Part shown: positions 1-8,069 of the stretch, in pieces | Position numbering within the stretch: position 1 is the first letter of the stretch | How the letters are laid out: every line of letters begins with the position of its first letter | Origin: Sorangium cellulosum | GTDB taxonomy: Bacteria > Myxococcota_A > Polyangia > Polyangiales > Polyangiaceae | DNA: 64,000 bases | Assembly: GCF_002950945.1 (NCBI RefSeq) | Contig: NZ_CP012673.1 | Span: 5,021,001 to 5,085,000 of the forward strand | Reading direction: 5' to 3' | Position numbers and translations under genes: made by a program | The notes under the pieces: model-generated | What the model saw: the letters and a program-made list of their open reading frames with translations, nothing else | What the model was told of the DNA's origin: nothing | Databases searched by the model: none

Positions 1-3000
1 CACGCGGCTCGCGCTCTCCTCGACCAGATCGGTCAGCATCGCCCAGTCCGCGGAGCCGTCCGGGCCCTTGCGGTCGGTGTCGCCGATGACGCTCGGGTCC
101 TCGATCTCGTGCTCCCGCACCACCTCGTCGAGCGTGCGGAGGATCTCCCGCTCCAGCGAGATCGGCTCGCTGCCGAGCACGCGCGAGAGCTCCTCCGCGG
201 CCTTGCCGGCGTTGGCCGCGGCCACCTCGAGCACGCGGAACGCCCGGCGCCGGGCGGCCGAGCGGATACGCTCGTGGAACTCGCTCTTCTCCTGCTGCTT
301 CGGATCGGTGGTGGGCCGCAGCGGGCGCTGCAACGTGGGTTTGCGCGTGGACAGGCGCTCCGTGTGCGCCGTGGACGCCGCGAAGGCCGAGGGCCGCTCG
401 AAGAACCCGTCGCGAAGCTCCAGCCCGAGCGGCGCGAGCAGGTCCGCGAGCGCGCCGTCGTCCGGCAGCGGCGCGGCCTCGGGATAACGGACCGCGACGG
501 TCCGGCGGACCTGCTCGGGGGAGATCCGCGCGGCCGGGAGCGCGCCGGCGGAGAGGCGCAGCGCGCGCTCGGCGTCGAGGCCGCGCGGGTAGAGCTCCAG
601 CCGGGCGCTGGCGGCGGCGTCCTTGCTGGCCTCGGCGGCCATGGCCACCAGCCGGTCGGCGCCGAGCGAGGCGAGCGGCGAGTCCTTGACGACCTCGCCG
701 AGCGCCTCGCGCACCTGGTCGAAGGAGGGCAGCGGCTCCCGGGCGGCGAGCGCGTCGGCGCGCTGACCGAGCGCGCGGGCGAGGCTGAGGTGCTCCGGCG
801 TGACGCCGAGCCAGAGCCCGCGCTCGAGGCGGGCCGAGGCGATCTCCGGGCGCGCCTCGGCGACGACCCGCACGAGGGCCACCGCGGCGCGCCGGGCGAC
901 GTCCCCGAGCTGCGCCTGGTGGGGCAGGGCGTCGAGCAGGGCGGCGGCGAGGCGCTCGGCCGAGGCGGCGCCGCCGAAGGTCGCCAGCGCGCCCTCCACG
1001 AGGGCCACGAGCGCGGGCCAGCTGGGCTCGGCGCGCCAGGCCTCGCGCGCGCGGCCGAGGGCGAGCGAGATGCCCTGGCGGCTGATGTTGCGCTTCCTCG
1101 CCAGCTCGCCGGCGGAGGAGACGAAGGCGCCGCCGGGCACCGGATCGAGGCCGAACAGCTCGCGCGCGGTCTTGAAGGGCGCGTGCCCGCGCTTGTTGCT
1201 GCTCGGCAGGAACCGGTCGAGGAAGTCCTCCAGCGAGGTGGGTGGGGCCGCGCCGGGCGGGGGCCGCTGCTTCGCGAGCGCGGCCCGGACCAGCGACACG
1301 CCCTCGGTGGCGCGGGCGAGGACGCGCGCAATGCGGCCCTCGGAGGCCTGCGCGACCTCCGCGGCGGTGGTGAAGCCCGCGCCCTCGAGCAGGGCGGTGA
1401 CGGCCGGAGGCACCCCGTCGAGGCGCCCTAGCGGGGCGTCCTCGCCGCGGTACTCGGGAAAGAACTCCGGCTCGCGGGGAGGCGGCGCCTTGCGACTCTC
1501 GTGCAGGGCCTTGATGAGCCCGACGATCTCCCGCGCCGTGTCCCGACCCACGCCGCGGATGGCGGACAGCTGGTTGGTCGGCAGGCCGAGGACGTCGCGC
1601 ACCGTGATCACGCCGGAGCGATCGAGCGCGTTCAGGGCCCGGGCCGAGAGCGGCAAGGCCTGGATGGGCGTGCTGTCCGCGAGCGCGGCGTAGTCGACGG
1701 CGGCGGTCGGCTGCGCGGTGGGCCTCGCCTCCGCGGGCGCGAGGAAGCAGGCGAGCCACTCGGCGCGCATGCCCTCGGCGCTGTCGTGGCGCTGGGCCGC
1801 GTCGCGCGCGAAGCACTTCCTGAAGAACGCGAGCAGCCGATCGCGCACCGAGGCGTCGAAGCGCTCGGCCTCGATGATCATCTCGGCGTCGCTCGCGGTC
1901 GCCGGCACGTCGCCGCTGCTCCAGGCCGGGCGCGAGCCCGTGAGCATCTCGTAGAGCGTCACCGCGGCCGAGTAGCGGTCCGCCGCCTCGTCCCACTGCT
2001 TGCGGGTGACGAGGAAGGGATCGCGGTACGCGGGCGTGCCCACGGCGATCTCGCGCAGATCCAGGCCGGCGAGCGAGAAGTCGAAGAGGAAGAGGTTGCG
2101 CGTGCGCTTGGCCGCGCTCGACGGCACGCCGAGGTTCGCCGGCTTGATGTCGCGGTGCAGGACGTGCCGGCTCTCCAGCTCGCGCAGGGCGAGGAGCAAG
2201 TCCTCTCCCCAGCGGCGCGCGTAATCGAGGCTCTGCGGCCCCTCCTTGGCGAGGATGTCGGCGAGCGTCTCGCCCGCGTCCTCGAGCAGCAAGCAGAGCC
2301 GATCGCCGAGGGAGAGGGTCTCCTTGAGGCTGACGATGCGATCGCCGCGGAGCGCGTCGAGCGCCCGGGCCTCCGCGCGGAGGCGCTCGTCGAGCTCGGG
2401 CGCGCGGCTCACCTTGAGCGCGTACTCCGAGCCGTCTCGCCGCACGCGGAGCACGCGCGCGGTCGAGCCCGTGCCGAGGTGCTTCACGACCTCGATGCCC
2501 CCCGGGAGGATCTGCTGCGGCCGGGCCTCCAGCGGGTCGACCTGCGGCTCGGCGGCGGGGGGCGGCGCCTCGGGCGCGGTGGCCGCATCGAGCACGAGCG
2601 CCATCCAGTCGACGGCGCTGTCCGGGCGGTCGAGGTAACTCTGCGCGGTGGCGTAGCCGACCTCCTCGTCCAGGCTCCTGCGCCGGTCGGTCGCGACGCC
2701 GTCCGCGGGCACGGCGCCGGGCGCGAGCGCGTCGGAGACCGCGGCGATGGAGAGGCGGCCCCCGCCGGCGTCGAAGAGGGCCTGGCGCTCCTGCAGCGTG
2801 GCGCCCGGCGGCCGGCCCGTGAGGACGAAGTACGCGAGCGCGCCGAGGGAGAAGATGTCGCTCTCCTCGCGCGCGCGGGCGGGATCGTCGACGACCTCCG
2901 GTGCGCGGTAGACGAGCGCGCGCTCCGGACCCAGCTGCGACAGGTGGATCGTGCCCTGGCTGCCGTCGCTCCGGGTGGCGAGCTGGAAGTTGTAGAGCTT

Positions 3001-4059
3001 CGTCTCGAGCCCCTTGCCGTCGGGCCGCTCGCGCACGAGCACCGCGCCGGGGCAGAGGCCGCGATGGAGCACCTTCTTGCGATGGCAGTACGCGAGCGCG
3101 TCGCTCACCTGCTCGAGGATCTGGAGCTTCTGCTCGAAGGTGACGTCCGGGCGCTGGCGGAGGAAGGCGTCGAGCGGGCGCGCGTCCTCGAAGTGCTCGA
3201 AGACGAGGCACGGGCCGCCCGTGGGCCCCTCGGCCTCGTACTGCGTGAGCTTGAGGATGCCCGGGTGATCGCCGAGCACGGTGAGCAGCTTCGCTTCGCG
3301 CTCGGCCGCGCGCCGGAGCTGCTCGCGCCGCTCCGCGGTGGGCGACTGCGGGACGAGGTAGCTGCGCGCCCGGCGGCGGATCTCGGCGATGCGCTCGTCC
3401 TTGGCCACGCGATCCTGGTAGCCGGGGCCCTCCTCGACCAGGCCGCCGAGCACCAGGGACCCGAGCTTGAGCGAGCCCGCGCTGGGCCGGATGCCGATGG
3501 CCTTGAGCGCGTCGGCCATCGCGCGCGCGGTGGGCTTGTCGATGGCCGCTCGCCTCCGGCTCGGGTTCGCGCCGGGAAAATCGCCGTACTGCACGGCGCG
3601 GAGGAAGTCGCGCCGCGTGATCACGTTCGACCGGGCGGCGCCCTGGAGGTCGACCTTCACCTCGGGGTGGGTCAGGAAGACGAGCGTCTCGACGTACGGT
3701 CGCCCGGGGCCCAGGTGCCGGTCCAGCAGGCTGCCGAGCACGCGCGACTTGTGGTCGGCGAGGCGAGACGGGTTCTCACGGACCGAGACGCCGCCGTCGG
3801 GGAAGGTGAACTTCCAGTCGACCACGTCGCCGGAGACGCGCCCCGGGTGGCCCTTCATCTCGATGTGATAGAGCGCGTCGTAGCCGAGGACGAGCAGGTC
3901 GATCTCGTAGCGGCGGCCGGAGAGATCGACGAGATCGAAGAGGGCCCAGACGCGGTAAGGGTGGCTGTCGGGCAGCTCCTTTTTGACGAACTCGATCGCG
4001 TCCTGCTCGTGCGGATGCGGCGTGAGGCCCTGGAGCGCGACGCGTTCCGGCGAGAGCAT
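1..4059 (-). CDS. pglW: PglW-type NERD/Ser-Thr protein kinase, phage-defence family (3' end outside window)
   Basis: This frame is open for 1,353 codons from an ATG at 4059 down to the window edge, so the C-terminus is missing. An N-terminal NERD nuclease-like domain has D54 and an E67-M-K69 motif. Residues about 215-430 look like a degenerate kinase (HRG at 332-334 instead of HRD). Residues about 525-790 look like a full kinase (H635-R-D637-IKPAN, then DFS in place of DFG). A helix-hairpin-helix segment like the RNA polymerase alpha C-terminal domain follows (about 798-860), then a helical, sigma/winged-helix-like region. NERD plus two kinase lobes at this length matches PglW of BREX type 2 systems; MAD6 of the methylation-associated defence system is a close alternative. 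The start overlaps the upstream gene's stop by 1 nt (TGATG). The partner genes that would decide between systems lie off the left edge. Confidence 0.8.
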   Translation of the reverse strand, partial: MLSPERVALQGLTPHPHEQDAIEFVKKELPDSHPYRVWALFDLVDLSGRRYEIDLLVLGYDALYHIEMKGHPGRVSGDVVDWKFTFPDGGVSVRENPSRLADHKSRVLGSLLDRHLGPGRPYVETLVFLTHPEVKVDLQGAARSNVITRRDFLRAVQYGDFPGANPSRRRAAIDKPTARAMADALKAIGIRPSAGSLKLGSLVLGGLVEEGPGYQDRVAKDERIAEIRRRARSYLVPQSPTAERREQLRRAAEREAKLLTVLGDHPGILKLTQYEAEGPTGGPCLVFEHFEDARPLDAFLRQRPDVTFEQKLQILEQVSDALAYCHRKKVLHRGLCPGAVLVRERPDGKGLETKLYNFQLATRSDGSQGTIHLSQLGPERALVYRAPEVVDDPARAREESDIFSLGALAYFVLTGRPPGATLQERQALFDAGGGRLSIAAVSDALAPGAVPADGVATDRRRSLDEEVGYATAQSYLDRPDSAVDWMALVLDAATAPEAPPPAAEPQVDPLEARPQQILPGGIEVVKHLGTGSTARVLRVRRDGSEYALKVSRAPELDERLRAEARALDALRGDRIVSLKETLSLGDRLCLLLEDAGETLADILAKEGPQSLDYARRWGEDLLLALRELESRHVLHRDIKPANLGVPSSAAKRTRNLFLFDFSLAGLDLREIAVGTPAYRDPFLVTRKQWDEAADRYSAAVTLYEMLTGSRPAWSSGDVPATASDAEMIIEAERFDASVRDRLLAFFRKCFARDAAQRHDSAEGMRAEWLACFLAPAEARPTAQPTAAVDYAALADSTPIQALPLSARALNALDRSGVITVRDVLGLPTNQLSAIRGVGRDTAREIVGLIKALHESRKAPPPREPEFFPEYRGEDAPLGRLDGVPPAVTALLEGAGFTTAAEVAQASEGRIARVLARATEGVSLVRAALAKQRPPPGAAPPTSLEDFLDRFLPSSNKRGHAPFKTARELFGLDPVPGGAFVSSAGELARKRNISRQGISLALGRAREAWRAEPSWPALVALVEGALATFGGAASAERLAAALLDALPHQAQLGDVARRAAVALVRVVAEARPEIASARLERGLWLGVTPEHLSLARALGQRADALAAREPLPSFDQVREALGEVVKDSPLASLGADRLVAMAAEASKDAAASARLELYPRGLDAERALRLSAGALPAARISPEQVRRTVAVRYPEAAPLPDDGALADLLAPLGLELRDGFFERPSAFAASTAHTERLSTRKPTLQRPLRPTTDPKQQEKSEFHERIRSAARRRAFRVLEVAAANAGKAAEELSRVLGSEPISLEREILRTLDEVVREHEIEDPSVIGDTDRKGPDGSADWAMLTDLVEESASRV

Positions 4060-4811
4060 CAGCTGGCGAGCTCCTTGGCGAGCGCCGCGGCCGCCTCACG
4101 CGCCGGCGCGGCGGCGTCCTGCGAGAGGAGCGAGACGTCGCATCGCGTGAAGCCGAGCGCGCGGGCCTGGGCGGCGGACGCCTGCGCGGGGGAGATGACG
4201 CGCGGGCGACCGCGGCTGGGCGTGAGCAGCAGGGCAAAGCCAAACATCTGGCGCTCGGCAGGGGTGTCGGTGACGAGCAGCACCTGCTCGCCCAGATCGA
4301 GGTCGCTGCGGGCGTTCGCGTGTGCGGCGAGCATGGCGACCGCCCGGGCCCCCGAGGCGACGATCCGGGTCGCAGGGACGACGCGCTGGAGGCGATCCGC
4401 GAGCGCCGGCTCCGGGGCGAGGGGGGCGAGCCTCCAGGCATCGGCCGCAGCGCCGAGGACGGCCTGGGGGTCGGTCGCCGCGAGCGGGGAAGCCGTCGCC
4501 TCTCGCAGCAGGGCGGCCGCGAGGCCGGCGGAGGCCTGCGGGAACGAGGGGCCAAAGGGCTCGTCGTCCGTGAGCCACGTGAGGTCGAAGACGCCTCGGG
4601 CCGAGAAGGCAAGCGGATTGCTGACGGCGGCGTCGCGCAGGAGCAAGTCGAGGCGATCGCGGTCTTCGAGCTCGCCCCCGAGGGCGCGCCAGGTCGCCGC
4701 GGCCGCCTCCCCGAAGCGACGTCCCCGCGCCTCGCGGGCTTCGAGCAGGCGGAGGCCCAGCGCAGCGGCGCGGTAGTAGCTGTCGATGGCTTCAGCCGAC
4801 GGAGTGCGCAT
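4059..4811 (-). CDS. Uncharacterised protein coupled to the PglW-type kinase
   Basis: A 250-residue protein starting MRTPSAEAIDSYYRAA at 4811. I do not recognise the family. The N-terminal half is helical and Ala/Leu/Arg-rich; the C-terminal half alternates short hydrophobic strands with helices (QVLLVTDTP, then RPRVISPAQ), which suggests a small Rossmann-like or sensor fold. No signal peptide or membrane segment is visible. Its TGA overlaps the ATG of the kinase gene (TGATG at 4057-4061), so the two are almost certainly co-translated and it probably belongs to the same defence system. An in-frame upstream extension exists, but MRTPSAE is the natural start because the upstream sequence is compositionally unlike the rest. 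Confidence 0.7.
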   Translation of the reverse strand: MRTPSAEAIDSYYRAAALGLRLLEAREARGRRFGEAAAATWRALGGELEDRDRLDLLLRDAAVSNPLAFSARGVFDLTWLTDDEPFGPSFPQASAGLAAALLREATASPLAATDPQAVLGAAADAWRLAPLAPEPALADRLQRVVPATRIVASGARAVAMLAAHANARSDLDLGEQVLLVTDTPAERQMFGFALLLTPSRGRPRVISPAQASAAQARALGFTRCDVSLLSQDAAAPAREAAAALAKELAS

Positions 4812-5273
4812 GGAGCAGGGATAATCGTCGCCCCGGGGCGCGAGGGTCAAGTGCGCGGGTTGGCCCCGGCGGGTGCGGGTGGCGCCGGGCGAGCTCGGCA
4901 TCGTGGAGGTCGAGGTCGAGAGGAGGCGGCTGACATGCGTTGCGCCGCCCCCGGCGCATGCCCAGCCCGTGCACCGCTCTCACGGCAGTGCCGGTTTCCC
5001 CACCGTGTCGCCCACCATCAACGCCGGCTGTGCTTCAGCAGCATGTCCTGGAAGTCCAGCCATGTTCGTTCTCGCCTCGAGGGCGACCTGGTGCGCACGC
5101 TGATGCGGGCGACGGTGCGGCGCGCCACGCCACGATCCACGCCTCGTGTGATCTCCCAGCATTCGTATCGGCCGTCCGGCCAGCCCTCCGACGACTCGGT
5201 GAGTCCTTGCGCCGAGGACGGAATACACGGCAGGGTGTCCTGTCGATGTGTTCCGTGCGATCCTCTCGTCGGC
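4812..5273. other. Divergent intergenic region between the kinase operon and the TIR-STAND operon
   Basis: 462 bases separate the two divergent operons, so both promoters must lie here. I see no convincing gene, no RNA and no strong palindrome. Open frames crossing it are extensions of the flanking genes without protein-like composition. Confidence 0.5.
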
Positions 5274-8069
5274 ATGCAGCTGCTTGTGCTCCACTGTCCG
5301 GACGACGCTGATGGCGCGACGGCTCTTCGCCCCGTCCTCGAGCAGGTGTGCCGCAAGGAAGGATTCGAGATGCTGGACGCCAGCATCGCGCCCGGCGAGC
5401 ACGTGGAACGCGGGCTCGAGGAGCGACTTCGTGCGGCCACACATGTGGTCATCCTTGTCTCCGCGCGCCTGCTCGAGTGGCCTGCGTGGACCAGAGTCGC
5501 CCATCCTGCGTTCACCTACCGGAGGCGCGCCGAGGTCTCGCTTGTTCGATGGAGAGCCTGCGTCGACGACCAGGACCAGGTACTCCTTCGCTTCAGGCCG
5601 CCCCTGGATCCTGCGCCGCTGGCGGCTGCCGCCGACCTCGACACAGCGCTCACCGCGGTCGCGCGTCGCGTCGGCGAGGCCCTGCGCGCGGCTCGACTGG
5701 GCCCGAGTTGTGTCGCCCTTGGTAACCTTCCGTCGCCTGAACAAGGGATCGTCGGCCGCGAGCAGGAGAGAAAAGTGCTGGACGACGCGCTCGTCAGTCG
5801 CGCCGTCCACGCCGTCGTCGTGATCGGCGAGGGAGGAGCCGGCAAGACGCAGCTCGTCCGAACCTGGCTCGACGGCCTGCAACCGGCCTATGGCGGGGTG
5901 GACGCCGTGATATCTTGTTCCATCGAAGATCAGGACCGCGGCGGCGGCCCGTCGGCGTCGGCTGCCGTCTCCGTATTGCTCGCCGCGCTCGGAGAGAAGC
6001 CCTCGGACGATCCGCTGGAGAGCGTGACCCGCCTGGTCCGGCGCGTGCGCGAACGTCGCACGATCGTGGTGATCGACGGGCTGGAGCCGCTGCAAGATGA
6101 CCGAGGAAAGCTGAGCGACAGACCGATCGGACTCCTCCTTCGCGAGCTGGCATCTCACATGCACGGCGGGCTCTGTGTGATCACCACGCGCCCGCCCCTC
6201 GCGGAGCTTCACGGCACCGGCGTCTGCCGGATCCAGCTCGGCGCCCTCGACGCGGCATCCGCCGTCGAGGTGCTGCGGAGGAGGGGCGTGCACGGGTCCG
6301 ACGAGCTGCTCAGGCGCGCGGCCGAGCGTCTCCACCGCCACGCCCTCTCGCTCGCCCTCGTGGCCGACTACCTGAGCGAGGCGCATGAGGGGGACGTGCG
6401 CGCGTTCGACGGTCTTGATCTCGGCGCGGAGGATATCGACGACGGCGGCCGGATCCACCGTATCCTCTCCTTCTACGAGGCGCGCTTGACCCCCGAGGCC
6501 CGCGCCGTGCTTGGCATCATCGCCCTCTGCGAGCGGCCCACGGATCTCACCACGCTCGCCGCTCTCGCCCGGCCAGGCATCCCGGGCTTCGCGGCGGCGC
6601 TCGGCGATGCTCCACCCGAGCGGCTGCGGCAAACGTGCGCGCGCCTCGGGAAGACCGCGCTCGTCCTGAAGACCGAAGCGGGCTCCTGGGATCAACACCC
6701 CCTCGTGCGCGGCTACTGGCGACGCTCGCTCAAGGCGAGCGATCCCGAGGGGGTTCGCTCCGCACACGAACGCTTGTTCGAATGGTTTCGCGGCCAGGCT
6801 CCTCCGGCGGGCGAGGGCACGGTTCGCCGCGAGGACCTCGAGGTGCTCTACGCCGCGGTCGCGCACGGCGTCCAGGCGCAGCGATGGGCCGAGTCGTTCG
6901 AGGTCTTGCATGACCGCATCCGTCAAGGAGAGCGTCACACCAGCCTCAAGCTGCACGGCGCGGTGGCGGAAGACCGGCGCGCCTTCTTCGCCTTCTTCGA
7001 GCAGAGCACGTTTCATGTGCTGGGAGACCTCACCTCCTTGCAGCGACACTGGCTGGAGAACAGCGCGGGCGTGCTCCTCCGTGTGCAAGGCGAGAGCTCC
7101 GAGGCCGTGCGCCTCCTCGAGCGTGCCGTGCGGACGGCGGTAGACGCCGGCCTCCCGGGAGGAGCGGCGGAATCTGCGCGCAACCTCGCCTCGGTGTACT
7201 CGCTGCGGGGCAACCTCACGGAGGCGCTCGAGTCCGCGGAGCGCGCCGTGCTCCACGCCGACGCTTCCGGCGAGCTGCGACCTCGCCTCAACGTGCGTGA
7301 CTTCCGCGCCTACCTCCTGCACCGACTCGGCCGGCTGCACGAGTCCCGCGCCGTCTACGAGGAGGTCGAGCAGATCCGCGATCGGGAGATCGCGGGCCAA
7401 GCAGGTGTGGCGCACTACCCGTTCGCGAACCACGCCGTCCTGCTGCTCGATCTGGATGAGGTGGCCCTCGCCCACGACCGGGCGTCGCGGGCCTTCCAGC
7501 TGACCCATGGTGATGATCCCGACGCCGGCTCGCTGCTCAACCGCGGGCTGTCCACGCGTGTGCTCGCCCGGACGCTCGTCGCGCTGGGTCGGCCGGAAGA
7601 GGCGAACCAGCGGTTCGAGGAAGCCGTGTCGCTCGTCCGAGATTCCGGACGTCTGGACCACCTCGCTGGCTGTCTTGTCGATTGCGCCTCGTTCCGGGCA
7701 GATCGGGATCCTCACCTGGCCCGGGGGCATCTCGCCGAGGCGCGTCGGATCTACGAAGGCCGTGGTTTCCGCCTCAGCGAAGCCGTCGCAGCGCTCACCA
7801 CGGCCCGCGTAGCCCTGGTCGAGAACATGCTGCCCGAGGCGGCCCAGCAGCTCGATTCGGCCGAGGTGCTCCTGCGCGAGACGTGTTACCTCGTCCGTGT
7901 TCCGTGGCTCCATGCCCTTCGCGCGCGGCTCTGCGTCGCGCAGGGCGACCACGCCCGCGCCCGTCGAGCAGCGGAGCTGGCCCGTCAGGCGGCGAGCGCG
8001 ATGGGACTGAAGAGGCGCGACTTCTGGCGAGAGCTGGAGGTCCACGGCCGTGTCGAGGAGAGCTCATGA
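5274..8069 (+). CDS. TIR-like / STAND NTPase / TPR signalling protein
   Basis: A 931-residue protein from ATG 5274. Residues 1-140 look like a TIR/SEFIR-type domain (MQLLVLHCPDD, then HVVILVSARLLEWPAW), but I do not see the usual catalytic Glu after the W, so NADase activity is uncertain. Residues about 165-460 form a STAND/NB-ARC NTPase: Walker A GEGGAGKT at 185-192, Walker B in TIVVIDGLE, and an arginine-containing sensor region (CVITTRP). A winged-helix-like stretch and then TPR-type helical repeats (about 560-900) complete the protein. TIR-STAND-TPR proteins are typical ligand-sensing conflict or immunity switches. Its TGA overlaps the next gene's ATG (ATGA at 8066-8069), giving an operon with a glycosyltransferase-radical SAM enzyme. 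In-frame sequence continues upstream, but MQLLVL is the first residue with TIR-like pattern. Confidence 0.78.
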   Translation: MQLLVLHCPDDADGATALRPVLEQVCRKEGFEMLDASIAPGEHVERGLEERLRAATHVVILVSARLLEWPAWTRVAHPAFTYRRRAEVSLVRWRACVDDQDQVLLRFRPPLDPAPLAAAADLDTALTAVARRVGEALRAARLGPSCVALGNLPSPEQGIVGREQERKVLDDALVSRAVHAVVVIGEGGAGKTQLVRTWLDGLQPAYGGVDAVISCSIEDQDRGGGPSASAAVSVLLAALGEKPSDDPLESVTRLVRRVRERRTIVVIDGLEPLQDDRGKLSDRPIGLLLRELASHMHGGLCVITTRPPLAELHGTGVCRIQLGALDAASAVEVLRRRGVHGSDELLRRAAERLHRHALSLALVADYLSEAHEGDVRAFDGLDLGAEDIDDGGRIHRILSFYEARLTPEARAVLGIIALCERPTDLTTLAALARPGIPGFAAALGDAPPERLRQTCARLGKTALVLKTEAGSWDQHPLVRGYWRRSLKASDPEGVRSAHERLFEWFRGQAPPAGEGTVRREDLEVLYAAVAHGVQAQRWAESFEVLHDRIRQGERHTSLKLHGAVAEDRRAFFAFFEQSTFHVLGDLTSLQRHWLENSAGVLLRVQGESSEAVRLLERAVRTAVDAGLPGGAAESARNLASVYSLRGNLTEALESAERAVLHADASGELRPRLNVRDFRAYLLHRLGRLHESRAVYEEVEQIRDREIAGQAGVAHYPFANHAVLLLDLDEVALAHDRASRAFQLTHGDDPDAGSLLNRGLSTRVLARTLVALGRPEEANQRFEEAVSLVRDSGRLDHLAGCLVDCASFRADRDPHLARGHLAEARRIYEGRGFRLSEAVAALTTARVALVENMLPEAAQQLDSAEVLLRETCYLVRVPWLHALRARLCVAQGDHARARRAAELARQAASAMGLKRRDFWRELEVHGRVEESS

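Noticed and set aside
1501..4776. Long plus-strand frame of about 1,090 residues opposite the PglW-type kinase
   Set aside because: Arg/Ala/Glu-rich without domains; the minus-strand frame has NERD and kinase motifs and is clearly the coding one.
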